DNA of 64,000 nt. It comes from Meghimatium bilineatum. Its lineage: Eukaryota > Mollusca > Gastropoda > Stylommatophora > Philomycidae. The position numbers and the translations under genes are program-made. The notes under the pieces are model-generated. The model was not told the DNA's origin. It worked only from the letters and a program-made list of their open reading frames with translations, and ran no database searches. Location of the stretch: positions 35,718,127 to 35,782,126 of the forward strand of contig CM067298.1 of NCBI GenBank assembly GCA_034231615.1, read 5' to 3'. Positions 11,701-22,439 of this stretch are shown in pieces; position 1 is the stretch's first letter; the number at the start of each line of letters is the position of its first letter.

Positions 11701-14292
11701 AATTTTTGTTTGTGTATGTGTGATAAAAGAGGTGTGAGAAGGATGTAAGGTTGGGAAAGGAATTTAAAAAAAATTATACAATAGTTATTTACCCTTATTT
11801 TATGAAGTGGCAACCCTGATAACACACCTAAGTCTATTGTATGTATGTTGTTTCATAACCAAACTAACATAATATCGCTAGGGACATAAATAAAACATGT
11901 AGATATAACTTACCTTGCCATAGAATCGTTATCTGGATATAGACCTATTCTTTGTCGGTAACAACGTCATTACATTAGGTCTATGGACTTACATAATGAA
12001 ACCATCATGTTACTACTATATATATATATATATATTTTGAAATAACACATTTTCTCAAGAATTCATCATCAGAATCACAATCCATAATGATGTTACTGAA
12101 AATCCTATAAAACCTAGGTCTATAAAACCCGATTCGCGCTGATCTGGACAGATCGCTAGGATTTTAAAATTACATCCATGCCGAAATCGGATGTGCTAGG
12201 TCTACAAGGCGCATAACGGTGGCACAACGTAACCACGCTCCTGGCGGAAATCACATGGATATCCGTGATGGTTACAATGGAGCGAACGCAAAACAAACAA
12301 CAAAATTACATCTCCCCTATTCTTCACTCATGCTAACAAAATGATGAAAATGGAAGTCTAATTGAATAGCTAGCTGTTTCCATCGCTAAATCAATGCATA
12401 GCAACAGGTGCCTTTTGTCGCCAATGGTTGTAAATGACTGAAAAACCATTGGCTACCATAGGTACCAATGGCATGCTAAAGGTTAACTTGCTGATGACAG
12501 ATTTAGATGGGACAAGTTTTTGGATGACGTATGCTTTAAAGGATTAAATCATCCTTGTTCTACATTCCTGATTTACTCTACATATAAAATGATTTTGCTG
12601 TATATGGGGTACTAGATTGATCTGTTTGGGAAGTACTAAGTTTATTACTTAAATTTTATTGTCTCATCAACATGTAGCATTATTTATATGTTTCAGTGAA
12701 TTGGTGTCATTATTAGAGAAGAAGTATTTCATAACAATTACCAAAGAGGATTGTGTAGAACGAAGAAAGTAAGTAGAAACACATTGCTTTCTTTTTATAC
12801 TTAAAAAATACACAAATATGCCAGGACTTAGCTAAGACTTTCATACATGCACAATTACCGGTAGTTAGTCAATAGATGTCGGTCATCATCATTGTGCTTC
12901 GTACACATCCATAGGTGCTCTGATCTGCACTTGAGTGTATCCACTATTATATGATGACTGACCTTTAGTTCTCTGTTGGTTGACAAACATTTTATAAGAC
13001 CATAGTAGCGCTTATTTCTGGCAACTCCGCATTTAACACTTTGCTCACCAGCAATCCAGAGCGTACTTGTCCGCTATTACCGAGGGTGCACGCAAAATTT
13101 TATACATTGACATCGTCGTTTTTAAAAATTCGTATAAAATCGATCTAGCGTAAAAAAGCCTTGAAGCTTTCTATGTGTTGTAACAACTGTTTGCAATTTC
13201 TGAATGAATTTGAAATCTCCAGAGTTATTTCAAGTGAAAAATGCTACTTATCATAATGCTAGGCCTAGATTTACATTAATTTCTATATATATCATACAAT
13301 ATTTCCATCGAAATCTCCAATATTGATAAAAAACACATACTATGTCTATATCGTTATTCCTGACATCCGCTATTTTTACAGAACATAATCTCACGGAAAC
13401 ACTATTTTTAGCACATTATTGCAATGGGTATTCCCATTTTTCTGATCTATCATAGCGCATTCGACTAGCGTCAAAATTGGTCAGCAAAGTGTTAAAATTC
13501 AACTCCTTTATTCCCGACATAGTAAAGGAATTATCACCCTCAACAGTTCATTTGACCGTGTTGGATACCAACTTTGTGTTACCATTGTCAAACATGGCCT
13601 TTGAAAGATGCTAGTAAAAAAAGATCAATGTGTTTGAAAATAGATATTTGAGGAAAGCCAAATATAACCTATAAATGTCATCAGAAGAAACTGACGGAGA
13701 AATGAAGAGGTAAGGAAAGAAATTAAGACCATAGAGAGACAGCAAACCAGGTGGTTTAGCCGCATCATGAGAGTGGAACCAACACAACTGGCCCTTCATG
13801 CATACAACAGCAGATAATTAGGCTACAAGACATAAGGAAGACCAAGAACTAGATAGGTGGAGACAATCAAAGAAACCGTAAAGATACATGGGCCTACAAT
13901 GGTCAATGCTACCCCAAAAGGCCAAAGACAGACAACTCCAACTTTCCCTCATGACACTTAATAGCACAAGTGGAAATGACAATAGATAGATAGTCCATAT
14001 TGTTTCTTGTAAGGCATGTGCTTTCTTTTTGGCCCCAGCAACATAAGGGCAGCTGATTCCTGTTTGTTAATTTCTCAGTCTTCTTACATTGCAATTGATG
14101 TTGCAATTAGATGGCTCATTGTGGTCTCACAAGTCTTTGAGGTCTTGATTTTTGTGACTACATATTGGCTTGAAAAAACACTACTTTTTGTTACTGCCTT
14201 TCTAAATATGTATACAACTGAAGTTTTCAATGCTTGTGAAGTTACTGTCAGCCATTTCTGTACAGTGTTGTCCATGTCTTTATATATATATA

Positions 14293-14323
<31 letters not shown>

Positions 14324-16050
14324 CTGAAGTACATCTGACAGTTTTAATTATGATTTTTATTCCAATCTAGGCAAAGGGTATATAACCCTGCAGATACACC
14401 AGGATACTTTGACCAAATTGTTTGGCCATCTTATGTACAATACCTTGATAGCCTGCAGAGCCGGAATGATATAGGTAAAAAAATCATGTCAATGGCAGGT
14501 CTTGATAAAAAGATATTGGACTCATTAAGCAAAAGTGCAATAAAAATTGAGTTTTATAGTGGGCTAGTTATCTAAAGTTTTGATTCCGTAACAATATTTT
14601 TCTCTTGATGTCGCAAGTGTGTTTATTCTGATGACATGAAATGCAGAAGTATATGAAGAATGGAAATGTGAAGAAATGTTTGCTATACCCAGTTTAAACA
14701 ATAAAAATAATGGGATTTATTAAAGTGTTGTTAAATGAGAAGATTTGTTAAAGACATTATAGAAAGACTCCACTGTATAATACTTCTTAAAGCTTTACAA
14801 AAATGTATATCTTAATAATTTCAATCTTAATCATTCAGGAAAAACTCTGGGCGTAATTCCCAGAGCGAGGGGAATAACTCTGCACAAATCAGAAGTGATT
14901 ATGCAAGAAAATTAACGTAAAATACAATTTGCAATCAATTTTTATGATTCAGTCCAATTAACAGATAAATGAAAGAGGTACTGAGCTTTGTGAATGTCAT
15001 GTAAGATAAGTTTACTTGTTATGTAACATGCGAAAGGAAAAAAAATGAACACCAGTTTCATGTCAGCTTCATTTACTTGTGTCAATTTGTTTGCTGATAA
15101 CTGTTCAAATGAAAGCTGCAAAGCAAACTTCCTTGCACAGCATGACAACAAGTCTGTAACTGTTACTACTCCAGTCATATAGTCTTAGTTCACATAAAGA
15201 AAGACCTAGATATCTGGTGAAACAGGGTTCCAAAACGGATCTTGTTTTTCTGAAAATTTTGATACCGGCATACTGTGCATATTCCCAAAGAATGACTCCC
15301 GTAGAAATAGTGAAAACTATGCCTAGTCTCAAAAGCAGAGTAAGCTTGATCAATGTTGTTTGTAGGACCTGATTTCTCATGAAATTGATCATTATTGGCA
15401 TAGATCAGCTGTATTGACTATTCTCAATTATTACTAGTTATATCTGTCACTTGTTAGTGTTTATTTTTTAAGTTTAGCATTACAGAAATAATTTAATACT
15501 CCTAAACTAATGCAAAGTGGTAAAAACAAATTTCTAGGAAGTTACTTTATTCAAAAGTGGATTGCATTAACATTGATTAAAATGGATTGCTACTTATTTC
15601 TACTTCATGTTTCAGGCAAGGCAATTAATTCCATCAATTCCCATTGCATAGTTTATGCTAAACAATGTCCTATACAGAATATGCTTTCAATTATTATTAT
15701 TATTATTATTAGGTAACAGAACTCACATCAGGTTAAAATTGGATGTGCTGGGCAGGAAATTGCAAATAAACTAGTTGCACAACATATTTCTCTTCAGAAA
15801 TCACATGAAATTTTGTGTCGTTCATCAGAGAGCAAACACAGAACTAATATTTGGCACGGTACTGTTTACATACAGACCAAAATTAAAGGATATAATGATT
15901 TTTATGTTTAGTAACAATAAGAAGCAAATGCCTGTTTTATTTTCAGAATATATTGATGGTCATACAGATCTAGAAACTATTGGCAAAACAATTTTGAGCA
16001 AGATTGAAGCTGCACTTCAGAAGGAACCTGTTAATGAGATTGTGCATTGA
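5650..16050 (+). CDS. NMRK: Nicotinamide riboside kinase gene (span of six exons)
   Basis: The product phosphorylates nicotinamide riboside to NMN with ATP, feeding cytosolic NAD synthesis. Exons: 5650-5740, 8112-8163, 10772-10892, 12697-12768, 14371-14474, 15947-16050. All have AG/GT borders and compatible phases, and together give about 180 residues plus the missing start; the human protein has 199. Order of motifs: P-loop ATNSGKTT, SQDDYF with the catalytic Asp, LIVEGFLIFN, the lid arginines in ERRKQRVY, then PADTPGYFDQIVWPSY. Exon 1, with the start codon and the first glycines of the P-loop, was not found and may lie left of the window. No frame breaks are seen, so the gene looks functional. 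It converges with ANKLE1. NMRK1 and NMRK2 cannot be told apart here. Confidence 0.93.
5757..5915 (-). mobile_element. SINE fragment 16 bp behind a splice donor
   Basis: Matches the 3' two thirds of the SINE at 4970-5250 (CATTTATTCTCAAACTCCC through ACATCCAAC). It begins only 16 bases downstream of the NMRK exon donor at 5741. Confidence 0.6.
5916..6782. other. NMRK intron sequence, nothing recognised
   Basis: AT-rich intron without a clear repeat or open frame. Low-level similarity to repeat tails near 6420-6540 was not strong enough to call. Confidence 0.35.
6783..6965 (+). mobile_element. SINE copy, GAA-tailed family
   Basis: Runs from ATGTTGGACCATTGGCAC to GAATGGATGCTGAAGAAGAA, matching 19710-19890 in the same orientation and 5757-5915 in the opposite one. 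Confidence 0.6.
7195..7610 (-). mobile_element. LINE C-terminal fragment
   Basis: The - strand translation contains RNENIRRLTNTMLILDHI, RRQKIKWFLHASRL and later RSRPSKR followed by an ITEIKE-like stretch. This fits the C-terminal region of a non-LTR retrotransposon (WxGHxxR... RGRPxxRW... IKE). Stops interrupt it. It lies about 75 bases downstream, in the same direction, of the inverted NMRK exon copy. Confidence 0.5.
7684..7789 (-). pseudogene. Inverted copy of NMRK exon 10772-10892
   Basis: The reverse complement of these 106 bases matches 10782-10888 with about seven differences, including a perfect first stretch of 38 bases, so about 93% identity by eye. The match stops close to the exon borders: intron sequence on either side of the real exon is not copied, and the first ten exon bases and the last four are missing. 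A one-base deletion shifts the frame. It sits in the intron between the P-loop exon and exon 8112-8163, in antisense orientation to the gene. Confidence 0.85.
8112..8163 (+). CDS. NMRK: NMRK exon, loop after the catalytic Asp
   Basis: Acceptor CTTTCTTTTAG, donor GTATGT at 8164. Reads APDDPNVEMKDGYQNWD plus one base. It matches the human segment KPESEIETDKNGFLQYD in length and position. At 52 bases it is short, and is recognised by phase and by its neighbours. Confidence 0.88.
8538..8648. repeat. 45-bp tandem repeat, about 2.4 units
   Basis: The unit beginning ACAATTGGTGTGTTTGTAAC starts at 8538, 8583 and 8628, so the period is exactly 45 bases. The first two units are nearly identical and the third is partial. 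It lies in an NMRK intron. Confidence 0.85.
9115..9245 (-). mobile_element. SINE fragment
   Basis: Diverged copy of the GAA-tailed SINE: TTCTTCTGCTGGTTAGCAGG, then the block ATCTGACTTCTGCA. It directly abuts the repeat at 9250. Confidence 0.45.
9250..9660 (-). repeat. 3' tail repeat of an RNase H LINE, copy 2
   Basis: Reverse complement of 1645-1975 with an extension to 9660 shared with 4195-4370. It contains TTGATTAGAAAAACTGGCC at the left end, which is the LINE 3' end read backwards. Confidence 0.6.
10195..10615 (+). pseudogene. LINE reverse transcriptase C-terminal fragment
   Basis: A 125-residue open frame (from 10234) reads LEATEMWFLRRMMKIPWTAK, FLGHVLRRTQLEHLITTGK and RGRQREKLLDGL. 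This is the C-terminal tail that follows the RT domain of non-LTR elements. Homologous tails lie at 22540-22850, 51640-52100 and 61444-61820. No palm motif is present, so it is a 5'-truncated insertion in an NMRK intron. Confidence 0.85.
10772..10892 (+). CDS. NMRK: NMRK exon with the LIVEGFLIFN strand
   Basis: Polypyrimidine acceptor TTTTTTTCCAG, donor GTAGTA at 10893. Reads LSSLEMDRMVRDVEEWIRRQ, then SILIVEGFLIFNH. Human NMRK1 has ILIIEGFLLFN here; the block carries a conserved Glu of the kinase core. An inverted copy of this exon lies at 7684-7789, so the transcript could fold back on itself. Confidence 0.93.
10893..11345. other. NMRK intron sequence, nothing recognised
   Basis: AT-rich sequence. 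A short stretch near 11060-11215 resembles 22850-22945 and 23210-23300 and may be an old repeat. Confidence 0.3.
12016..12036. repeat. (TA)n microsatellite
   Basis: About ten TA units inside the TTAA element. Confidence 0.9.
12175..12310 (+). mobile_element. SINE module M (AAAC-tailed)
   Basis: Runs from ATGCCGAAATCGGATGTGCT through GGATATCC to GGAGCGAACGCAAAACAAAC. The same module forms the 3' end of the long retroposon (54060-54182 and 21108-21235) and part of 61821-61940. It is nested in a TTAA element. Confidence 0.7.
12697..12768 (+). CDS. NMRK: NMRK exon before the lid
   Basis: Acceptor TATGTTTCAG, donor GTAAGT at 12769. Reads ELVSLLEKKYFITITKEDCV then ERR, with AA of the next codon. 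Matches the human stretch SYFLTIPYEECKRRR; the arginines belong to the mobile lid over the active site. Confidence 0.92.
13037..13491. mobile_element. TTAA-flanked MITE, family A copy 1
   Basis: TTAA at 13033-13036 and 13492-13495 bound 455 bases with inverted ends CACTTTGCTCACCA and TGGTCAGCAAAGTG. The next bases, CAATCCAGAGCGTACTTG, recur reversed at the right end of 17538-18001. No coding capacity. Confidence 0.78.
13640..13960 (+). mobile_element. LINE C-terminal fragment
   Basis: Reads RQQTRWFSRIMRVEPTQLAL, then, past a stop, GRPRTR, matching the C-terminal signature of CR1/RTE-like LINEs. Stops and frameshifts are present. It lies in an NMRK intron. Confidence 0.65.
14281..14323. repeat. 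(TA)n microsatellite
   Basis: About 20 TA units with one phase break, 50 bases before an NMRK acceptor. Confidence 0.9.
14371..14474 (+). CDS. NMRK: NMRK exon with lid and substrate loop
   Basis: Acceptor TTCCAATCTAG, donor GTAAAA at 14475. Reads QRVYNPADTPGYFDQIVWPS then YVQYLDSLQSRNDI. The human counterpart is RVYQPPDSPGYFDGHVWPMY. The PGYFD segment is a hallmark of this kinase family. Confidence 0.94.
14475..15946. other. Last NMRK intron
   Basis: Mostly unrecognised AT-rich sequence. A short (ATT)n tract lies near 15690-15712, followed at 15730-15790 by a weak SINE head (AAAATTGGATGTGCTGGGC). Confidence 0.45.
15947..16050 (+). CDS. NMRK: NMRK last exon
   Basis: Acceptor TTATTTTCAG at 15946. 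Reads EYIDGHTDLETIGKTILSKI, then EAALQKEPVNEIVH and TGA at 16048-16050. The human end is VVYLDGTKSEEDLFLQVYED. An ATTAAA signal variant near 16233 is a possible poly(A) site, but it is weak. Confidence 0.92.
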
Positions 16051-16299
16051 GAACAACAAACTGTCATATATTAATATGAAATAAGTTTTCAGGGACTTTT
16101 AAAGAAATAATTTATTATGATTGTAAACATTGTTTGTTACCATTCATTCATTTCTGTAGATTTTTATGTGTTCTGAACCATTACCACCAATTTCAGGTTT
16201 TCTCCATTCCTTTTTTGCTTCTGTCACAACAAATTAAAAATCAATATCTTTTTCAAATTGTTATTTCTATTTGACTTTATCAATTAATTGAGAACCCCA

Positions 16300-16430
16300 G
16301 GAATTGCAATCGATTAGCTCTTACTTCCTATATGCAGTGGGGTGGTTTTTCTGAGCTTTCTTTCATGCCCAGGAAACTTCAGCTTTCGGCTTAGTGCAAT
16401 GCCTATTGAAGGAGCGTTCTACTCAGAGAG
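16300..16430. repeat. Short repeat S, copy 1
   Basis: Resembles 22975-23105 and 39220-39345, both reversed: AATTCCTGG-like end, a GCAGTGGG...GGTTTTTCTGAG block, and a CTTTCGGCTTA block. It is about 130 bases long and non-coding; its type is unknown. Confidence 0.5.
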
Positions 16431-17060
16431 TGATGATTGACTTTATAAATCGAGAAAAAAATTAGAATATCTGGGAGCAAATATAAACAGTTAGGAGATT
16501 GTTCAGTTTAGATTAAAAGAAGACTCACAATGCAACACTCAAATTAACACAGATGTGAAAACTGTGGCAAAGTAGTACCGGTAATAATGACACTAAAATA
16601 ACCCTTTTAAGCTCATTTGTTTTTGCCAGTGGCAACATATGGATTTGAGACTTGGACTTTAAAAAAGACAATATCCAGAAGAATAAATTCATTTAAAATG
16701 AAGTGCTACAGAAAGATATGGACAGAGAAAAGAACATTGATATTTTGAAATTACTGAAACTAAAACTTAGTCATGGGTGGTTTCTAAATACCGTTATAAG
16801 AAGGAAGCTAAATTATTTTCGACACTTAAAGAGACATGGTATCAAAAGGCTCATTCTGGAGGGCAGAGTGCCAGTATAGAGAATAAGACGAAGAAAATGA
16901 CGGACCAGCGACATCGAAGATTTCTATGAGCTTGTCTCTGGTCAATGTAGCTCTGCTTGCTCGGGACAGAATGTTCAGAGTTTTCCACATTGAAGACAAC
17001 ATCCTGGAAAGAATATGTGGATCATTACAGTCTATTGCGTCCACATGCACGTGACTACAG
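16430..17060 (+). mobile_element. LINE RT thumb and C-terminal fragment
   Basis: Reads PVATYGFETWTLKK, then ISRRINSFKMKCYRKIWT, and further on HGIKRLILEGRVP. This is the post-RT region of a LINE, decayed by stops. Confidence 0.65.
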
Positions 17061-17533
17061 TCCATTTTTTAAATAGGATTGATTTAATTGAGCTTCTGTT
17101 ACGCGGAGATGAAAAATGCAAAGGCATCTGCTAGTACTAATTCCATCCTCATGATCCGTACTAATTTCATCCTTACATAACGCACTGATACCCCCACTTC
17201 CAGGGGATTCCTGTGGAGAGGTGGGACTTATCATTGCGTTATTGGCAGATTGATGGATGCTGCATTGTTTGCATCTTTAGTAAAAGTTAGTTGCGTTCAA
17301 TAATGTATGGTGTGTTATGCTAAAAGCGTGGACGCATTAAATCGTGCTGTACCAAAATGTTATTTGATATATGTATATATATTGCTAAAACTATCAATTT
17401 GATTGATCAGGTCATGCTGTGTTTGTACATTTTACATTGAAATATTTCTATAAACATAGTTCTTGCTTGTGTTAATGAAAAAAGAAAATGGTGTGTTTGC
17501 TACCATTATTTCTTTCACTATTCTAATCACTTT
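17061..17533. other. No recognised gene
   Basis: AT-rich intergenic sequence. It includes a stretch at 17225-17345 with resemblance to 24965-25060 (GATGGATGCTGC..., AAAAGTTNGTT...), probably an old repeat. Confidence 0.35.
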
Positions 17534-17537
17534 TTAA

Positions 17538-18001
17538 CACTTTATAGATCAATTTAGACATCAAATTTCCATTATAGAACTGCAGTGACCAATTCCGACG
17601 ATTGTCTAAACTGCTGGGACACTTCAGACATACGCCAACTGCAGCGATAGTGTTACTAAAAATATCTTGCCCAGGGAAACTATGATGTCCTAAAATGGAG
17701 ACACCCATGAAATACATTAATAAATCAGAACTTTTGGAAGTGAGATTGTGTGATGTATAGAAAGTAATGTAAATCTAGGCCCAGCATTCTAATATGATTT
17801 TGTTCTTGAAATAACTCTGGAACTTTCACATTTATTCAGAAAGTGCAAACATTCATTATGACACATAGAAAGTTTCAAGCTCTCTCAAATGAGTTGGATT
17901 TTGTACAGATTTTTAAAGATGCGATTTTGATGTCTAAAATATTTGCGTACACGTTTGGTAATGGAAGATAAGTACGCTCTGGATTCCTGGTCAGCAAAGT
18001 G
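17538..18001. mobile_element. TTAA-flanked MITE, family A copy 2
   Basis: TTAA at 17534-17537 and 18002-18005 bound 464 bases. The right end, GGTCAGCAAAGTG preceded by GTACGCTCTGGATTCC, is the inverse of the left end of 13037-13491. The left end CACTTTATAGATCAA is more diverged. Confidence 0.75.
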
Positions 18002-18451
18002 TTAAAAAGTCCTTGTGACTATGACACAATTTGCAGCTTTCTTGGCTAGTTCAGTGAATTTCAGATTTTCTTGTCAGTCCAAGACAAATAATGATGCAGG
18101 AGCAATTAAAAATGACACAAAACACATTTAAAAAAAAGTTTTAATAGTGAATATTCTTCAATTTAAAAAAGTAAACAGCTCATTAAAATTACAACAAAAT
18201 AATTTCTTAAAATGGAAAACTTTATAAAAGAAAGGTAAATAAATTATCAACATATTTTATAACAGACTCAAGATGACCACATTTATAATGGCTGAACATT
18301 GCTTAAATTCCCTTGTATGAAAAATTGTAGATATGATTGAATTATGGCATGGGGGGAACATTGGTATAAAAAAATGATTGGTAGTATGACAAGGCTCTGG
18401 ACAGTTATAATCAATGTCATATGGCAGGGACTATAAGTAGTGTCATATTAA

Positions 18452-19339
18452 CCTTTAGCAAGCCAGATTAAAAAATATGAAACGTCTCCCTGCCACCGGA
18501 TTCTTTTTTGAAAATTTGCGTTATTGATGGTGACTGTTTTGAAAATGTGATAATTTTTTGGTTGTTAGAGATATTTAAATAATATTTGCACATATAAATA
18601 AAGAATTGAATTATGCATATATTGGTGTAATTTATGTACATGTGTGTGATACCAGACGTATGAGAAAGTGGTAAAGACGTTTTTCACAAAAAACATATAT
18701 TTTATAACAAATAAAGAGGAAAAAAATAAGAAAAAGGATAACTTACCTTACATATCGAATTCCTTGGCAACACTGTAAACTAAATCACGCAAATCTGTTG
18801 TATTTATGTTCTTTCACTGCGAAATTATCAAAATATAGCCGGGGGAACTGTATAAAACATGTAGATTTGCAGTAAAATCGTTCTTTGAGCTTAGGCCTAG
18901 AGTTATTTTTTCTGCCACTTCAAAATATTCGATATCAAACGTACAAGTCCCCAAACCAACACGGCATTCTGTATATTCACTGCTGTGAAACTAAATAACC
19001 TAATAATCCATGATTCAAGTCACGATTCAATGTTATTTTATTCGAAATACGATGAAATAAAGGTCTATAAAACCAATCCATCATCATGGCATCGTACCGA
19101 TGTACAGATGTGGTCAGATTAATTGCTCTTAAACTTTTACGAATAGATAGCCATTCTCAAAAACGATCATTTCGGAAGTGGGGGATGTACCGGCTTCGAT
19201 TGCGCATGTCCCCAGCTATGTGCACGGACTGTAGTACGTGTAAATCTCACGATATTATCGTTGGGTGGGCCGGGCCGCCAAAAGCGTGCGCGGCCATTTT
19301 GTTTCTCAGCGGCTGGGATTGATATAGGCTCGGTGAAGG
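18452..19339. mobile_element. TTAA-flanked element, family B copy 2
   Basis: TTAA at 18448-18451 and 19340-19343. Left end CCTTTAGCAAGCC matches copy 1; the right end GGTGAAGG is diverged. Inner match to copy 1 includes AAATAAAGAATTG and the (A/G)TGAGAAAGTGGTAAAGA block. The last 250 bases are GC-rich and have an open frame of 78 codons without known similarity. Confidence 0.7.
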
Positions 19340-19343
19340 TTAA

Positions 19344-19555
19344 AAGACATGTCACCTATTTTGAAGACCTTACTTGAGGGTAAAGTCAAAGGGAAGTGAG
19401 CAAGAGGTAGACAGAGATACAAGTGGGAGAGTAACATCACTATATGGACAGGTTACAGTCTAGCAGAGTGCACCACCAAAACAAGAGACAGGGGATGTTG
19501 GAGATCTGTTGCAGCCAACCTTCGTTGCGGAGACTGCAATTAATGATGATGATAA
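19344..19555 (+). mobile_element. LINE C-terminal fragment
   Basis: Reads LLRTLLEGKVKGK, then ARGRQRYKWESNITIWTG, TKTRDRGCWRSV. This is the RGRxRxxW...RxRxxWR pattern of LINE C-termini. Confidence 0.6.
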
Positions 19556-19704
19556 ATAGTGTCAAATGAATTGAACTTCATATAAAACCTCAAATATCAG
19601 CATCTGAAAAGCAAATACAGCAGTTTACATTAAAGTATGTAATATAAGACATTATAACTTTCAAAGTTGTCTATTAATAGGATAAAACTGGTCAATAAGT
19701 TCAT

Positions 19705-19895
19705 TAGCATTGAATGTTTACTTCCTCCGCCGAAGACGGATGTGTCGGGCCATTGGCGCAAATAAAACGGAGACACAACGCTTTTCCATTCTCTGTACTA
19801 CATCCTCCTGGAAATCTAATAGGACCATGGTCCTGCTACAAGAGATATCCAGTGGGAGTTTGAGAATGAACGCTGAAGAAGAAGAATGTTTACTT
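19705..19895 (+). mobile_element. SINE copy, GAA-tailed
   Basis: CCGAAGACGGATGTGTCGGG through GAGAATGAACGCTGAAGAAG. A good copy of the 3' half of the SINE at 4970-5250. Confidence 0.7.
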
Positions 19896-20635
19896 CCAAC
19901 AGTCAATGCACACAAAACATTTGCAAAAAAGTTTGATAAACTACCAGTAAATAAGACAGCATTGCCCTGATAAACTACTTGTGATTTAAAATAAAATATT
20001 TCTCTTATGAATTGCAGTTATTGACGATACTTTCCTGTTTTGTGGGCACATATTTGTGTTTGTATGTTTACAAAATCATACTTGGAAATCTTGTATTGAT
20101 TACAGCGCTTTTCAATATGATATTTTTCATTCTCAAAACAATGGGTTCTTTGAATGTTACTAATGTGGATATTATGAACCTTCCGCAAACCGAGAAAGGT
20201 TCCCAGACAAACAAGTTAAAAATTTTGGCTTTTAAACTTTACAGTCAATCATCGATACAACTTTATTGATACCAAAAATGGAGAATGCAGACTGGAGTGG
20301 TCATGGGGCAATGTAAAATGGACAAACAAGAAATGTGGAGGGGGGAGAAAAGAGAAGAAAGAAAAAAGGAAGGATATATAGACAACACCCAGAAAGTTAT
20401 AGAGCTGAATTCATGTGTAGGTCACAGCTAGCAGCGTCTATTTGATGCTATTTTGAATGATATAAAAATACTGGTTCCAAGAATAGATTGTACTCTTGTT
20501 CTAATTTGTATTCTCATTTCAAATAAAAGTCTTATTCAGATTGTTTTTCGTTGTTGTATTTGTGTTCTACGAAAAATCGTGCTATTTGATCTTAGTTGAT
20601 GTAATTTTTCTTCGCTGCATTTAATGAGACCCATA
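19896..20635. other. No recognised gene
   Basis: AT-rich sequence. Open frames up to 85 codons (20012-20269) show no family motif. Confidence 0.35.
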
Positions 20636-20639
20636 AGAG

Positions 20640-20865
20640 CTTATAACAAGATAGAATCAGGATACAGTCACGGGCAGATCTAGGAAAAGATGGATAGACA
20701 TCAAGACCATCCTGAATAAACATGACTACACCTCAACCAGAGCAACACACCTGGCTCTGGATCGCAGACTACATCTCATTCACAAACCTCTGCTCAATTG
20801 GTAAGTGTAGAAGCTATGACAACACAGCCACCTGGGGATAGACAATAGATAATTTAATGAAACTT
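20640..20865 (+). mobile_element. LINE C-terminal fragment
   Basis: Reads GRSRKRWIDIKTILNKHD, then HLALDRRLHLIH: the RW-IDIK motif of LINE tails. Confidence 0.55.
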
Positions 20866-21107
20866 TTAAACACAGCCTTTTAAAGTTAACATTATCGTGG
20901 TTGGTGCTATCCTACTTCTACTGGAAAAACGTAGTTTGTTTTAGGTCTGTCAACTGGTAGTGGTATTTACTTTGAACAATTAAGGATTCAAAAATAAATA
21001 AACTAGCACTGTAGACCTAATAAACACCCTTTAGCCATCATAAAAAATGAAGGAAATTTCGGTTCAAATAAAATAAATATGTTCTGCAAATCTATGAGGT
21101 AGGTGAT

Positions 21108-22176
21108 GTTTGTTTTGCGTTCGCTCCATTGTAACCAGCACGGACATCCGTGCAATTTCCTCCGGGAGCGTGATTACGTTGTGCCACATTATGCGCCTTG
21201 TAGGCCTAGCACATCAGATTTCGGCATGCCTTGACAATTCGGGTGGGCTACCCTAGCCTGTGACAGCCTTCCTATCTGTCGCCAGACAGTGAATGTGTAC
21301 TGACTCTATGCCGAGACGGTTTGTCTTTCACGTCTGTCCTGCACGAGGCGTTCCACAGTCAGTGAACATGCCTCGTGTAATTAGACGTATTGTGCCCGTG
21401 TTCATCGGGTGCTAAACCTTTTCTCGTCCTCAAGCCTGGTTCTGGTTTAGGAAGAACTTGACAGAAGAGTTGGGCTCGTTTATCTTCTTAGCCGAAGCGT
21501 TATTCACCAACTTCGTGAGCCCCTCGTCCAGGTCTGAATCTGTACACATATTTAGGAACGTTAGGAACTTGTGCTTTGTTCTAGAGCTGAACAGTGCTTG
21601 TCACCTCGGACTGCTATGCCTGTGCCCATCGGGTACTGAACCTTTTCTCTCCGCGAGCACGCTTCCGGTATAGGAAAGACTCGACAGTAGAGTTGGGCCT
21701 AGGCTGGGATCACTGGTAACTAGAAGCTTGTCTCGAGCAAACAATGCTTTAGTTCCAATTTCATCGAACCGTCTTCCATGCTTTTTACACATGACGCTGC
21801 CCTCTAGCGCTGTGCATCTTTCTCAGTGTACTCATTGTGCTTTAATTTTTATTGGAACATCTGCCTGCTTCGTACTGACTACATTGGCCGCCCTCCAATG
21901 CTTCTACCAGACTTTCTAGCTTCACTGTGTGTCAACAGTGTTGCTGCATGTGTTGGCACAGTGGTGTCGGAGTTATTAACTGTCTTTTTGCAGTCAAATC
22001 TCATTCCATCTGTTACCTCCACATTCACGGACACGATTCCCCAAAAGGTTTAGCCAGAATCAGCATTAGCCGCTGTATTTCTGTTACCAGGGTGCACCAC
22101 AAGGAGGCACTTTTGGGATATTGGTTATCTGCTAACCCTGGGTCCGCCAAAAGCAATGCATTCCTTTTGCACCCTT
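21108..22176 (-). mobile_element. Long non-coding retroposon, full copy 1
   Basis: On the - strand it starts CCTAAGGGTGCAAAAGGAA and ends in GGAGCGAACGCAAAACAAAC. It is bounded by an 11-base duplication, AGGTAGGTGAT, at 21097-21107 and 22177-22187. Length is 1069 bases. Start, order of inner blocks and end agree with 52984-54182. No long open frame. The 3' 130 bases equal SINE module M. The tail, duplication and shared ends show retroposition. Confidence 0.78.
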
Positions 22177-22439
22177 AGGTAGGTGATAATGTATGTCCCT
22201 TTATAGTTGTCAGAAGTGAAAAATTTTTTGACACAGACAATAATGTTTGTCACAAATTTCAGGTCATGAAAACGTTTTCTGTTGTGCAGGCTAGTGTGGT
22301 AATCTAAATAGAGCTATGTTGTGTCAAATGGGGTTAAATTTGTGTGCCAATTTAACAGGAAATTTCTGTTACTGCCCTCTAAAATATTTACATGATATAT
22401 TTAGAGATTTGTATTCTGAGATTCATATAAACTAAGATA

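Larger units (their letters stand above)
11350..12482. mobile_element. TTAA-flanked element, family B copy 1
   Basis: Flanked by TTAA at 11346-11349 and 12483-12486. The ends are inverted: ACTTTTAGCAAGCC at the left and GGCATGCTAAAGG at the right. Inner sequence matches 18452-19339 and, reversed, 51315-52706. TTAA target duplication with such ends is typical of piggyBac-type DNA transposons. No transposase frame is present, so the copy is non-autonomous. A SINE-like module is nested at 12175-12310. Confidence 0.72.

Noticed and set aside
15775-16050. Independent 91-codon gene
   Set aside because: Its second half is the last NMRK exon; the first half is intron read through the acceptor.
19086-19322. 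78-codon GC-rich frame as a possible gene
   Set aside because: It lies within a TTAA-flanked element and has no motif; the opposite strand is also open.
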